The notes under the pieces are model-generated. The model saw only the letters and a program-made list of their open reading frames with translations. It had not been told where the DNA came from and did no database searches. The translations under genes and the position numbers were made by a program. Source: Myxococcota bacterium (GTDB taxonomy: Bacteria; Myxococcota; XYA12-FULL-58-9; JALHOP01). Taken from it: a stretch of DNA of 64,000 nucleotides. The number at the start of each line of letters is the position of its first letter. Positions within the stretch are counted from its first letter, which is position 1. Of this stretch, positions 34,562 through 43,665 are shown one piece after another. The stretch covers positions 248,001-312,000 of the forward strand of contig JALHOP010000006.1 in NCBI GenBank assembly GCA_022842935.1, in the 5' to 3' direction.

Positions 34562-35635
34562 CTACTCGCGACGCGTGCGCTCCGCAACCCGGGTCTCACG
34601 CATGGCCTGCAAGACGTCTTCGTGGGGTGAGAACTTCGCTCGCTGCTTGTCGGTGAAGTGCGGGCTCGCCGCGAGCAGCCAGGCGAGGGTCTGCGTGAGG
34701 GTGAGACGCATCGAGCGGGGGTTGAAGCCGAGGCGTGCGACTTTTGCGTTGCTGTACCAAAAGTAGCGACCCGTTTGGCGGGCGAGCTCGACGGTCGCCA
34801 AAGGCTCTTTCTTGGTCACCTTGGCGCCGAGCTCCATCAGCGAAGCGGCGATGACTGCAGGGCCGCGTGTCACGGTGAGACGCGGCCTTGCGACGCCCGC
34901 GAGCTCCGCGAGTGTCTCGTGCATGTCACGCCATGTGACGTTTTCAGCGGCAAGGATGTAGCGCTCACCAGACGCGCCCTTTTCGGCAAGCAGCAGATGT
35001 CCGCGCGCGACGTCGGCGGCGTGGAGCACGTTCGCCCCACCCGGGTAGGTGAGCTTCATCGGGTCGGTGAGATAGCCAGTCACGGTGTTGAGGGAGGCGC
35101 TCGGCCGGTGGTCGTGGGGGCCTATGAAGACGCTGGGGTTCGCGAAGACGATGTCGACGCCGATCTCGGCCGCATGCTGGCGGGCCGCGTTCTCTTGCTC
35201 GGCCTTGCTCACGAAGTAGTCGGGTACCCCCTCGCTAACTGTAGGGGCACGTTCGTCGAGAACTTTCGGACCGTCACTGCCACCAAACACCGCCGTGCTC
35301 GAGGTCATGACGACACGACGCGCACCGACTGCCTTGGCGGCGTCGAGGACGTTGAGCGAGCCTTTCTTGGCCGTCTCCATCATCACGTCGCGGGTGTAGC
35401 CCCAATAGGCGAAAACCGCCGCGCAGTGAAAAATGACCTCGCAGTCCTTGGCGGCTTCGAGCACTTCGTCAGCGTTACGAACGTCTCCGTAGACGAGGGC
35501 GCACGGCAGTCCTTCGAGGCCCTGAAGCTTGCTCGAGCGGCGCACCATGGCGCGAACGTCGTGCCCGGACGCGAGCAGCTCGCGGACGAGGTTGCAACCG
35601 AGTAGGCCGTTGGCGCCGGTGACCAGGGCTCGCAT
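34562..35635 (-). CDS. Extended SDR (NAD(P)-dependent epimerase/3-beta-HSD-like)
   Basis: 357 aa. An N-terminal Rossmann motif G-A-N-G-L-L-G at residues 7-13 and the active-site Y-x-x-x-K as Y-F-V-S-K place it in the extended short-chain dehydrogenase family, with S-S-T for the catalytic Ser. It resembles dihydroflavonol reductase, hopanoid-associated HpnA and 3-beta-hydroxysteroid dehydrogenase types. A sterol or hopanoid sugar role is conceivable given the cyclase 8 kb away, but a linkage is not shown by the sequence. Its start faces the YceI gene across 157 nt. Confidence 0.85.
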   Translation of the reverse strand: MRALVTGANGLLGCNLVRELLASGHDVRAMVRRSSKLQGLEGLPCALVYGDVRNADEVLEAAKDCEVIFHCAAVFAYWGYTRDVMMETAKKGSLNVLDAAKAVGARRVVMTSSTAVFGGSDGPKVLDERAPTVSEGVPDYFVSKAEQENAARQHAAEIGVDIVFANPSVFIGPHDHRPSASLNTVTGYLTDPMKLTYPGGANVLHAADVARGHLLLAEKGASGERYILAAENVTWRDMHETLAELAGVARPRLTVTRGPAVIAASLMELGAKVTKKEPLATVELARQTGRYFWYSNAKVARLGFNPRSMRLTLTQTLAWLLAASPHFTDKQRAKFSPHEDVLQAMRETRVAERTRRE

Positions 35636-35706
35636 GGTCCCCGCATAGCGCGGCGGGTCCTCGCAAGCAATTCAGGGGACCGATTCGAGTCATTCGGCGT
35701 ACCGAT

Positions 35707-35728
35707 GGTCGTTCGGCTTCAAACGACC
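35707..35728. promoter_or_regulatory. Inverted repeat between divergent SDR and YceI genes
   Basis: GGTCGTT (35707-35713) and AACGACC (35722-35728) are perfect 7-bp arms around 8 nt in the divergent intergenic region, 64 nt upstream of the YceI start. Possible repressor or activator operator shared by the two genes; no regulator is identified. Confidence 0.35.
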
Positions 35729-35792
35729 TATCGTCTCATGGTCTATGACCTCGCGCGACGGCAAATGCGCTGTCGCTTGAATGGAGAAATCA

Positions 35793-36359
35793 ATGTCCCG
35801 CTTTGCTCTCACGGCCCTGCTGGCCTTCGCTCTGCCGGTCGCAGCGCGCGCCGCTGATACCTATAACATCGACCAGTCGCACTCGGCGCTCATCTTCAAA
35901 GCCCACCACCTCGGGGCTGGCCATGTTTACGGTATGTTCACCGAGATGTCGGGCAGCATCGTTCACGATGCCGCGAACCCAGCTGCCAGCTCGATCGACT
36001 TGACCGTCAAAACGGACAGTCTGACGACCCATGCGGGCCAGCGTGACACGCACCTGAAGAGCCCCGACTTCTTCAACTCCAAGCAGTTTCCGAAGATCAC
36101 CTTCAAGAGCAAGTCGGTGACCAAGGTCGATGACAAGAGCATGAACGTCACCGGCGACCTCACCATTCACGGCGTCACCAAGCCCGTGACGGCGAAGGTC
36201 ACGCACACGGGGACCGGCAAAGACCCGACGGGTGCGACGATCATCGGTTTCGAGACTGCCTTCACCATCAAGCGCAGCGACTACGGCATCACCTACTGGA
36301 TCCCGCAGATCGACGACGAGATTCCGCTGATCATCAGCATCGAAGGCAACAAGAAGTAG
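35793..36359 (+). CDS. YceI-family periplasmic protein
   Basis: 188 aa. A signal peptide (F-A-L-T-A-L-L-A-F-A-L-P-V-A-A-R-A) leads to a YceI lipocalin-like barrel: Y-N-I-D-Q-S-H-S, G-x-F-T-E-M-S-G, I-D-L-T-V-K-T-D-S, then K-S-P-D-F-F-N and G-D-L-T-I-H-G-V-T-K-P-V. The family binds polyisoprenoids such as octaprenyl compounds in the known TT1927b structure. The start at 35793 is preferred to ATG 35781 because GGAG is spaced correctly before it. Confidence 0.93.
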   Translation: MSRFALTALLAFALPVAARAADTYNIDQSHSALIFKAHHLGAGHVYGMFTEMSGSIVHDAANPAASSIDLTVKTDSLTTHAGQRDTHLKSPDFFNSKQFPKITFKSKSVTKVDDKSMNVTGDLTIHGVTKPVTAKVTHTGTGKDPTGATIIGFETAFTIKRSDYGITYWIPQIDDEIPLIISIEGNKK

Positions 36360-36418
36360 AGGTCTGAAGCGCGCGGGGGGCGGGGTCGTCCCGTCCCCTC
36401 GCCGTCGGGGAGCTTCGC

Positions 36419-37267
36419 ATGGTGGTCGCCGGCCTCATCATCGCACTTTTGCCGGCCGTCATCTGCGCGCTTGCGCTCGTCGCGCTCCGCGCCTGGCGAC
36501 CTGACTCCGATGCGTCGCTCCGCTGGGGCGCACCTCTCGCCGTCACGGCCGGCTTCGTCGCTGCGCAGACCATGATCGACGGCGCCCCACGCATACCGCC
36601 GATCGAGGCCTCGGGGTGGTTCTCGATCATTGCCGTCACTTTGGCGCTGTTCGTCCTGGTGCTGAGGTCGCGCGTTCCGGCCAAACTTTGGGCGGTCGCT
36701 TCGTTCGTGATTGCCCTGGCGATCGTGTTCGTCATCGTTCACCCCCTCATCGGCGAGAGCTGGCCCTTGCCTGTCGCCATCGCCTGGATCGCGGGGATGA
36801 CCGCCGTAGCGGGCAGCGTCGCTTGGATCGTCGATCGGCGTGCCGCCGCCGGCCCTGGCGCGCCCGCTGTTCTGCTCGTCGCGGCGACTGGCATTGCCGC
36901 AGGACTCACTCTTTGTGGCAGCGCGCGCTACGGCCAGCTCGCCGGTGCGATCGCAAGCGTCATGGGACCGCTTTCGCTCCTAGGGTTCGTCCGCCGCGAC
37001 GCGCGCGTAGTGGAGGGTGCTGCTTGGGTCGCGTCATTGATCCTCGCAATGCTCGTGATCGCTGGCGTAACCTACGTCGATGTGCCTGTATTCGTTGGCC
37101 TTCTCTTGGCGTTGGCTCCCCTTGCGGTGCTCACCGGGGAGCTCCCGATGTTGGCCTCGGGGTCGCTCTGGAAGCGCGACGGCGCGCGTGTGGTCGCTGC
37201 GATAGCGATCGTGGCACTTGCCCTGGGAGTCGCAGCGGCCACCGTCACGCGTTCGGCCGCTTATTGA
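36419..37267 (+). CDS. Polytopic membrane protein
   Basis: 282 aa, almost entirely hydrophobic, with about eight transmembrane segments beginning at residue 1 and few charged residues between them. No domain or motif is recognisable. It is 60 nt upstream of the ChrR-like gene in the same direction and may share its transcript. Confidence 0.6.
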   Translation: MVVAGLIIALLPAVICALALVALRAWRPDSDASLRWGAPLAVTAGFVAAQTMIDGAPRIPPIEASGWFSIIAVTLALFVLVLRSRVPAKLWAVASFVIALAIVFVIVHPLIGESWPLPVAIAWIAGMTAVAGSVAWIVDRRAAAGPGAPAVLLVAATGIAAGLTLCGSARYGQLAGAIASVMGPLSLLGFVRRDARVVEGAAWVASLILAMLVIAGVTYVDVPVFVGLLLALAPLAVLTGELPMLASGSLWKRDGARVVAAIAIVALALGVAAATVTRSAAY

Positions 37268-37327
37268 CGAGTCTACGAATCCGTTGGATGTCGTCGTGCG
37301 TAGTCATCACAAAGGGTCGATTTGCCC

Positions 37328-37987
37328 ATGACTCCGACGCACCACCTCCCGGAAGACCTGCTCGCGGTTTATGCAGCCGGGACATGTGGTGAGCCTGAGG
37401 CGCTCTTCGTCGCGACCCACCTGACGCTGTGCAAGCAGTGCCGCGAATCTGTCGCCGTGCTCGAGTCGATTGGGGGGCACACCATCGAGACCATGACCCC
37501 GATGAACGTTGGGGTCGATGTCGACGCACTGCTGGCCCGCGCCGATTCTTCCTCTAGCAAGGACGCGCCGAAGGTCGACGAAAGGCTCGTCGCGGCTCAA
37601 AGCCAGCTGGCTGAAGCAGGCATGCCGACGATCCTCGCGCGCTACTTGCCGGATGGTCTGAAGTGGCGCTTCCTTGCGCCAGGCGTTAAGCAAGTCGAGC
37701 TCGACGTGCGTTGGAACGGTTACCCCGCACGTCTCGTGAAGTTCCCTGCGGGCTACGTTGTGCCCATGCACACCCATCCCGGCTCCGAATACACGATCGT
37801 TCTCGCCGGCGCCTTCGAGGACGGGGACGACACCATGCGGCGCGGCGATGTCGAAGTCCGCGATGAGGCACACCGCCACGAGCTACGCATCACCAAAGAC
37901 GCGAGCTGCGTCTGCCTCTTCGTTGCCGACGCGGCGCCCATCCCGCTGACGTGGTTGGGGCGGCTGCTCCGCCCTTTTCTCGGCTAG
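37328..37987 (+). CDS. ChrR-type zinc anti-sigma factor with cupin domain
   Basis: 219 aa. With the ATG at 37328 the N-terminal zinc ligands fall at His6, His31, Cys35 and Cys38, the same numbers as in Rhodobacter sphaeroides ChrR, which supports this start over TTG 37322. The C-terminal cupin has H-T-H-P-G-S-E and a later D-E-A-H-R-H-E, the second metal site of ChrR. ChrR holds its ECF sigma factor until singlet oxygen or peroxides act. A cognate-type ECF gene lies 2.4 kb away on the other strand instead of next to it. Confidence 0.88.
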   Translation: MTPTHHLPEDLLAVYAAGTCGEPEALFVATHLTLCKQCRESVAVLESIGGHTIETMTPMNVGVDVDALLARADSSSSKDAPKVDERLVAAQSQLAEAGMPTILARYLPDGLKWRFLAPGVKQVELDVRWNGYPARLVKFPAGYVVPMHTHPGSEYTIVLAGAFEDGDDTMRRGDVEVRDEAHRHELRITKDASCVCLFVADAAPIPLTWLGRLLRPFLG

Positions 37988-38042
37988 GTCCCAGCTCGGG
38001 CGTCAGTCACTGGCGGCCCAGAGCGACTGCGCAGAGGTCGCG

Positions 38043-40382
38043 CTAGTGGGCGCGGACGTCGTGAAACGTGACCATGGCTTGCGCCCCAGCATCGTTCGAG
38101 CCGACCGCCGCGAAAAGCCCGATTCGGGTGGGCGCCTCGGGGCCGAACAGGTGCGCGAAGAACTCCGGTCCGACAAGCTCCGCGATCGGAACGTCATGGC
38201 GCACGCGTATGCCGGGGGTCGCCGGTATGCCGATGACCCTGCACTGACGTTTGCCAATCGTCCGCTCCGCGATGTGGGGTTGGGCCTGACTCGTGAAAAT
38301 GCCTCGTACGCAGTAGCCCGGCCCAAGTAGCTCGAAACCGCTGGTTGACTGCGGCGTTTCGAGATCGGTCGCGACTTGCTCCGGCTCCGCCACCAAGGAG
38401 ACGCTTCGGACCTGGCGGTCGATCGTTTGTTCAAGCGAGCTTAGCAACAGGCGCGACGCACCCGTCACCCCATGGGAGCCATTGACTCCAATCTTCGCTC
38501 CATCGTCGAAACTCATGGTTGTGTGACCGTGAGGCAGGGCTAGCGATGGACGAGCAGTCCACAATAGCGGTTGCCGTAGGCCGTTGTCGGCGTTGAGCAC
38601 CCATTGCTGAAACGTCGGGTTACGAAGGGCAGGGATGCTCTTCGCGTCCATACGCTGCGTAACGATCGAAATGCGTCGCTCGCTGCCGCTGTCGTAGACG
38701 CGGAGGTGCATCGCCGCGTCGTAGGGAATCGAGGCAATGCCAATCGGTGCACTTATCTTATAGGCGCCGGTACTGTTCGCTCCAAGCTCACTCGGTCCCG
38801 CATCGATGCGCCAATGCACGGGTGACTGGTGCCCAGTGTGAACGATGCCGAAAGAGGGCCTGATAGGCGTCGCGCCTTCGTTCGTGACTTGGATGTCGAG
38901 CTCCGAGATGCGGCCTAGCTCGCCCGGATCCCGCTTGTCAGTAATGACTGCCTGCGCCTTGAGCGCGACTCGTGGCGAAAGCCGAGCGTAGGCGGCAAAA
39001 ATCACCAGGCACGCGGATACGAAACAGGCTCCGAATAGGATGCCAGGTCGCCGCCAACGTTGTGGCAATGGGGCGTCGTGGCTTGCGTATTTGAGTAGTA
39101 CGCCCATGAGTGCGACCGGAAGGAAGTAAACATAGTAGTTGTGAAGCGAACGGTAGTTGAACCACAGGATGACCATTGGCGCGCAGAACGCGAACCACTT
39201 CAATCGCTCGAACCAGAAAACGTACGCGATAGCGACCAAGGCCAATACGGTCACCATCATCAGGGAATAAAAAGCCTTGGGTGCGTGCCAGAGCCCGGCG
39301 ATATTGAACATGACGGGGCCAGCGCCAAGCTCGACGAGAGGGGCGCCGCCCGCGACCGGCACGAGTACGCCGCGAAGCCAGGCGTCGAAATCTGCGACCA
39401 TGAACGGCCCGTTGACGATCAAGAACGCGGCCACAGCGACGCCGCCAAAGCGGAGCGTGTTTCCGATGCGGGTGCGGTAGTCGCCACGCTCCAGCATCAG
39501 CCAAAGAACGATGAACGGTGCGATGAACCACGGCGTTTGCTTGACGCTGCAGGCGACGCCGAAGAGGAATCCGGCGAGGTAGAGTCGTCGCTTTGCGAAC
39601 GCGGCCATGGTGGCAATGACGGGCAGCGTCCACAAAATGTCGAATACGCCGCCGGCGGTGAAGCTCACGAGTCCCCACTCGGTCCAAAGCATGCCAGGCG
39701 TCGCCCATTTCGTGGCGAGTGGAGAGCGCACGACGAGCCAGACGCAGACAACCATCAGCGCTACCAACGACGTAAGGTCGAAACACGGCAGGCCAATGAG
39801 CTTCTGCGGCACGAACGCCAAGACGGACATCGCAGGGTACGAGAGCTCCGCGACCAGACTGCCATCGATGCGGTAGGTGCCGAAGGATTCGTCAGAGGCG
39901 TAGCGCAGAAAGGCAGCCTCCATCGACATGGCATAGGGGTTGCGGCCCTCGAAGAGGCTATCGACGGCGTATTGAGCGAACAAGAGACCGTCGGTGCCGA
40001 AGTAGTCGACACCAAAGCGCGTCCACACGCGTCGACCAACGAAGTAGATCACAGCAAAGGCTGGGCCCGCGGTGTTGAAGAGTTTGAGCCCGCCTCGCAC
40101 CGCAGGCGGTAAGCGCTGCAACGACGCATTCACCGTAGCGACCTTGAGAGCGAGGTGCTCGACGAGTCGCGAGGGCGGACCCGCCAGAGCCGAGACGATG
40201 CTGGCAAACGCCACGGCATACAGCGCCAAGAAGCCAAAAAGGGCGTGGAGCTCGAACGATTCGAGTCCACCCCACGCCTTGAAGCCCATACGTAGGCACC
40301 GCGCGCCGATCACGACGAGCAGCGATGAAACAGCGCAAGCAACTGTCTTGCGCAACTCTGGATTAGGGTGATTTTCCATCAT
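38043..40382 (-). CDS. GT-C-like polytopic membrane glycosyltransferase
   Basis: 779 aa. The first 480 residues hold about eleven transmembrane segments. An early loop has F-G-T-D-G-L-L-F-A-Q-Y-A, the acidic first-loop site of GT-C/GT87-type transferases, which use polyprenyl-phosphate sugars. The last 300 residues form a soluble, strand-rich domain facing outward. The ATG pair at 40382/40379 overlaps the last 20 nt of the ECF sigma gene, so the two are co-transcribed. The glycan is unknown. It may belong to the sigma factor's own regulon. Confidence 0.6.
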   Translation of the reverse strand: MMENHPNPELRKTVACAVSSLLVVIGARCLRMGFKAWGGLESFELHALFGFLALYAVAFASIVSALAGPPSRLVEHLALKVATVNASLQRLPPAVRGGLKLFNTAGPAFAVIYFVGRRVWTRFGVDYFGTDGLLFAQYAVDSLFEGRNPYAMSMEAAFLRYASDESFGTYRIDGSLVAELSYPAMSVLAFVPQKLIGLPCFDLTSLVALMVVCVWLVVRSPLATKWATPGMLWTEWGLVSFTAGGVFDILWTLPVIATMAAFAKRRLYLAGFLFGVACSVKQTPWFIAPFIVLWLMLERGDYRTRIGNTLRFGGVAVAAFLIVNGPFMVADFDAWLRGVLVPVAGGAPLVELGAGPVMFNIAGLWHAPKAFYSLMMVTVLALVAIAYVFWFERLKWFAFCAPMVILWFNYRSLHNYYVYFLPVALMGVLLKYASHDAPLPQRWRRPGILFGACFVSACLVIFAAYARLSPRVALKAQAVITDKRDPGELGRISELDIQVTNEGATPIRPSFGIVHTGHQSPVHWRIDAGPSELGANSTGAYKISAPIGIASIPYDAAMHLRVYDSGSERRISIVTQRMDAKSIPALRNPTFQQWVLNADNGLRQPLLWTARPSLALPHGHTTMSFDDGAKIGVNGSHGVTGASRLLLSSLEQTIDRQVRSVSLVAEPEQVATDLETPQSTSGFELLGPGYCVRGIFTSQAQPHIAERTIGKRQCRVIGIPATPGIRVRHDVPIAELVGPEFFAHLFGPEAPTRIGLFAAVGSNDAGAQAMVTFHDVRAH

Positions 40383-40920
40383 CGAACCGCAGGTGGGTAC
40401 GTAAACGCGCGAGCGCAAGGCGCATGCGGGTCTTCACGGTGCCGAGTGGCGTGCTGCTCGCGTTGGCGACGTCGTTGAGTGACTTTCCCTCGCCGTAGAC
40501 CTGGGCGACGACTTGCGCCTGCTCTTCCGGGAGCTCCGCGAGCGCGGTCTTTAGCACGGCGGCGAAGCGGGTGCGCTCCACGGTCACGTCTGGGGTGGCG
40601 GGCTCATCGACGAGGGCTGGGTCGAGCGGGTCGTATTCGGGACGGCGTTCGCGGCGGATGCGATCGATGAGAGTGTTGCGTGCGATGGTAAACAACCAGG
40701 TGCTAACCCCTCCGCGTGCTGGGTCGAAGTAGCGGGCTTTGACCCAGACGGTGAGCATCACATCCTGTACCAACTCGTCCGCTGCAGCGTTCGCGACCCC
40801 GCGCTTGACGAAGTAGCTCTTCACGCGCGGCGCGAAATGCGCGAAAAGCGCCGCGAAGGCCGCGCGGTCTTGCGAGCGGGCAACTGCCAGTACTGCCTCT
40901 TGTGCTGCGGCTGCGTCCAC
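40363..40920 (-). CDS. ECF RNA polymerase sigma factor (RpoE/ECF11-like)
   Basis: 185 aa. Sigma region 2 (about 20-90: F-A-A-L-F-A-H-F-A-P-R-V, then D-E-L-V-Q-D-V-M-L-T-V-W, T-W-L-F-T-I-A-R-N) and region 4 (about 125-178: L-P-E-E-Q-A-Q-V-V, then G-T-V-K-T-R-M-R-L-A-L-A-R-L). The overall look matches the RpoE partner of ChrR. No anti-sigma gene overlaps its end; a membrane glycosyltransferase does. The ChrR homologue 2.4 kb away is the obvious partner candidate. Confidence 0.93.
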   Translation of the reverse strand: MDAAAAQEAVLAVARSQDRAAFAALFAHFAPRVKSYFVKRGVANAAADELVQDVMLTVWVKARYFDPARGGVSTWLFTIARNTLIDRIRRERRPEYDPLDPALVDEPATPDVTVERTRFAAVLKTALAELPEEQAQVVAQVYGEGKSLNDVANASSTPLGTVKTRMRLALARLRTHLRFDDGKSP

Positions 40921-40970
40921 TCGAAAGCGGACCCTAGCTTGCCTCCGCCTCTCGTGCGAGAGGGTAGGCG

Positions 40971-42263
40971 ATGATAGATGCCACGCACGATCCAGAAGCG
41001 TCGAGCTGGGTAGCGAGCGCTAACGGTCACCCGGATTTCCCCATCCAGAACCTGCCGCTCGGCGTCCTCTCTTACGGCACCGATTCGCCGCGGGTTGTCG
41101 TCGCCATTGGCGACATGGCTCTCGATGTTGGCCGCCTGTTGAGCGCCGGCTTGCTCGAGGGTGAGGCTGCGCTTGCGGCGCAAATGGCGAGCGGTCAGTG
41201 GTTGAACGCGCTCTTCGCGATGGGCGCAGGCCCCCGGCGAGCTTTGCGCACACGGCTCTTCGCGCTGCTGTCGAGCAAGGGCCGCGACCGCGCGCCAGAA
41301 GACGCTCTCAAGCCGATTGCTGATGGTATCGTCCATCTCCCCGCGTTTATCGGCGACTACACGGACTTCTACGCCGGCATTCACCACGCGATGAACGTGG
41401 GCAAGCTGTTTCGTCCCGACAATCCGCTGCTGCCCAACTACAAACACGTGCCTATCGGCTATCACGGACGTTCCTCGTCGGTGCGACCGTCCGGCGCGCC
41501 CGTGGTGCGGCCGACGGGCCAACGCAAGTCGCCCGATGGCGACGTCCCGGTCTTTGGGCCTTCGCAGCGGCTCGACTACGAGCTCGAGCTTGGCGTTTGG
41601 ATTGGTCCGGGAAATCAGCTCGGCTCACGTATTCCGATCGCGTCCGCTGCGGCGCACATCGCTGGCCTCTCGCTCTTGAACGATTGGTCTGCGCGCGACC
41701 TGCAAGCCTGGGAATACCAGCCTCTCGGCCCCTTTCTTGCGAAAAGCTTCATCACGACGGTCTCCCCGTGGGTGGTCACGAGCGAAGCGCTCGCTGCGTA
41801 TCGTTTGCCGCAGCCTCCTCGGCCCGATGGCGACCCTGCCCCCTTGCCTTACCTCGCTGGCGGCGAGGCGTACGCGATCGAGCTCGACGTGCTACTCGAG
41901 ACGCCAGCGATGCGAGAGAGAAAGCTCGCGCCGCATCGTCTGAGCCGCACCGAAGCAACGAACCTGTACTGGACCGTGGAACAGCTCGTCGCACACCATA
42001 CGGTCAATGGCTGTAACCTGCAGGCCGGCGACCTTCTCGGTACCGGCACCATCTCGGCTCCCCGCGCCGACGGCTACGGCAGCTTGCTGGAGCTGACTGG
42101 AGGCGGGAAGACCGCGCTCGAGCTCCCCAGCGGCGAAACGCGAACCTTCCTGCAAGATGGGGATACCGTCATCATGCGCGGGCGTGCTCATGCCCCAGGG
42201 CGTGTGAGCATCGGCTTCGGCGAATGCCGCGGTACGGTTGCGCCGTCCCCGCCGGTCTCGTAG
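40971..42263 (+). CDS. fahA: Fumarylacetoacetase
   Basis: 430 aa, last enzyme of tyrosine/homogentisate breakdown, splitting fumarylacetoacetate to fumarate and acetoacetate. The N-terminal SH3-like domain (about 25-120) and the C-terminal FAH fold are present. Catalytic and metal motifs D-Y-T-D-F-Y-A-G-I-H-H-A-M-N-V-G (with the active-site His and the Ca2+ Asp) and L-G-V-W-I-G, N-D-W-S-A-R-D are clear. 14 nt ahead of purU and co-directional. No other tyrosine catabolic gene is in the window. Confidence 0.95.
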   Translation: MIDATHDPEASSWVASANGHPDFPIQNLPLGVLSYGTDSPRVVVAIGDMALDVGRLLSAGLLEGEAALAAQMASGQWLNALFAMGAGPRRALRTRLFALLSSKGRDRAPEDALKPIADGIVHLPAFIGDYTDFYAGIHHAMNVGKLFRPDNPLLPNYKHVPIGYHGRSSSVRPSGAPVVRPTGQRKSPDGDVPVFGPSQRLDYELELGVWIGPGNQLGSRIPIASAAAHIAGLSLLNDWSARDLQAWEYQPLGPFLAKSFITTVSPWVVTSEALAAYRLPQPPRPDGDPAPLPYLAGGEAYAIELDVLLETPAMRERKLAPHRLSRTEATNLYWTVEQLVAHHTVNGCNLQAGDLLGTGTISAPRADGYGSLLELTGGGKTALELPSGETRTFLQDGDTVIMRGRAHAPGRVSIGFGECRGTVAPSPPVS

Positions 42264-42276
42264 GGTTTCGCGGGCG

Positions 42277-43128
42277 ATGTCCGACTACGTTCTGACTCTC
42301 GATTGCCCTGACGCCATCGGCATCGTGCACACCGTCACCGGTCTGCTTGCCGAGCGACGTTGCAACATCACCGATAGCGCGCAGTATGGCGACCCCGAGA
42401 CTGGGCACTTCTTCATGCGCGTCTCGTTTGCCGGCTCCACCGCCGAAGCCGAGAAGTTGGCGCTAGACGAGGGCTTCGGGGCGCTCGCGGCCAAGAACGG
42501 CATGACCTGGACGTTGCACGACGCCAGGCGCAAGCAACGTGTCTTGATTCTGGTGTCGCGCGCCGGCCACTGCCTCAACGACTTGCTCTATCGCTACCGC
42601 GCCGGAATCTTGCAGATGGACATCCCGGCGATCGTCTCGAATCATCGCGACTTCTATCAGCTCGCGGCCTGGCACAACGTGCCCTTTCACTGCTGGCCGG
42701 TTAGCGCAGCGACCAAGGAGCGCGCCGAAGCACAACTCCTTCAGCTCATCGACGAAGAGAAAATCGATCTCGTTGTTCTTGCGCGTTACATGCAGATCTT
42801 GTCGCCCTCTGTCTGTGACCGTTTGCGCGGACGCATTATCAACATCCACCACTCGTTCTTGCCGAGCTTCAAGGGGGCGAAGCCCTATCACCAGGCGCAT
42901 GCTCGTGGTGTGAAGCTGATCGGCGCGACCGCGCACTACGTGACCAGCGATCTCGACGAAGGACCGATCATCGACCAAGAGGTCGAACGTGTCGATCACG
43001 CGATGTCGGCCGACGACTTGGCCGAAGTGGGTCACGATTGCGAAAACGTCTGCCTTGCGCGGGCGGTTCGCTTGCACATCGAACACCGCGTCATGATCAA
43101 CGGTAACCGAACGGTCGTCTTCAAGTAG
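42277..43128 (+). CDS. purU: Formyltetrahydrofolate deformylase PurU
   Basis: 283 aa. Hydrolyses 10-formyl-THF to THF and formate. An ACT-type regulatory domain (1-85, D-C-P-D-A-I-G-I-V-H) precedes the formyl transferase-like catalytic domain (about 90-283). The catalytic set is visible: the Asn and His of I-N-I-H-H-S-F-L-P-S-F, then G-A-T-A-H-Y-V, D-L-D-E-G-P-I-I-D-Q with the Asp. Length and start fit the family. Confidence 0.95.
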   Translation: MSDYVLTLDCPDAIGIVHTVTGLLAERRCNITDSAQYGDPETGHFFMRVSFAGSTAEAEKLALDEGFGALAAKNGMTWTLHDARRKQRVLILVSRAGHCLNDLLYRYRAGILQMDIPAIVSNHRDFYQLAAWHNVPFHCWPVSAATKERAEAQLLQLIDEEKIDLVVLARYMQILSPSVCDRLRGRIINIHHSFLPSFKGAKPYHQAHARGVKLIGATAHYVTSDLDEGPIIDQEVERVDHAMSADDLAEVGHDCENVCLARAVRLHIEHRVMINGNRTVVFK

Positions 43129-43140
43129 CCCGTTCGCGCT

Positions 43141-43581
43141 CTACGACTTTCCCGTTGCCTCGAGTGCGTAGATGGCGCCGCGAAACGCCTCGCCGATCGG
43201 TACCTTCGTCCCGAGCTTGTAGTCGAACCAGACACCCGTCGACTCCCCCTCGCAGACCAACTCGCCGCTGCCATTTATCATGCGGTAGGCGTTTACGATC
43301 GAGGTGTTACCGAGCCTTCGCGTGGTCACCGCGATGGAGATCGTATCGGGATAAAGAACGGGTTTGCGATAGTGGACCGTTTGGCTGACCAGAATCGGCC
43401 CCTCCTCGACGCCGTCGAGAGGCAGCCCGGCCCGTTCGAGGTAGGCGATGCGCGCCGATTCCATGTAGCGTACGTAGATCACGTTGTTCAGGTGCTTGAA
43501 GGCGTCCATTTCGCCCCAAGCCACGCGCACATCGATGGTTACCGGCCAGCGGCCGAGGCGTGGGTCTTCAACATCGCTCAT
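43141..43581 (-). CDS. Acyl-CoA thioesterase (4HBT hotdog family)
   Basis: 146 aa. Hotdog-fold thioesterase with the 4HBT motif W-G-E-M-D-A-F-K-H-L-N-N-V-I-Y-V-R-Y, Asp being catalytic. The ATG at 43581 is chosen because AAGGAG lies 7 nt before it; an in-frame ATG at 43605 is possible. Single gene, convergent with purU (12 nt between stops). The substrate is unknown; FadM/YbgC-like. Confidence 0.88.
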   Translation of the reverse strand: MSDVEDPRLGRWPVTIDVRVAWGEMDAFKHLNNVIYVRYMESARIAYLERAGLPLDGVEEGPILVSQTVHYRKPVLYPDTISIAVTTRRLGNTSIVNAYRMINGSGELVCEGESTGVWFDYKLGTKVPIGEAFRGAIYALEATGKS

Positions 43582-43665
43582 GACGAGCTCCTTAAGTTGG
43601 GCCAAAGTTGAGCGGACCAGCCTCCTCGACCAAGCGGTCGGTGAGTCGCGTATCGAGCCAACGAT

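Noticed and set aside
39141-40112. 323-residue plus-strand frame
   Set aside because: Antisense to the membrane segments of the GT-C-like protein; highly charged His/Arg/Glu composition typical of the complement of hydrophobic coding sequence.
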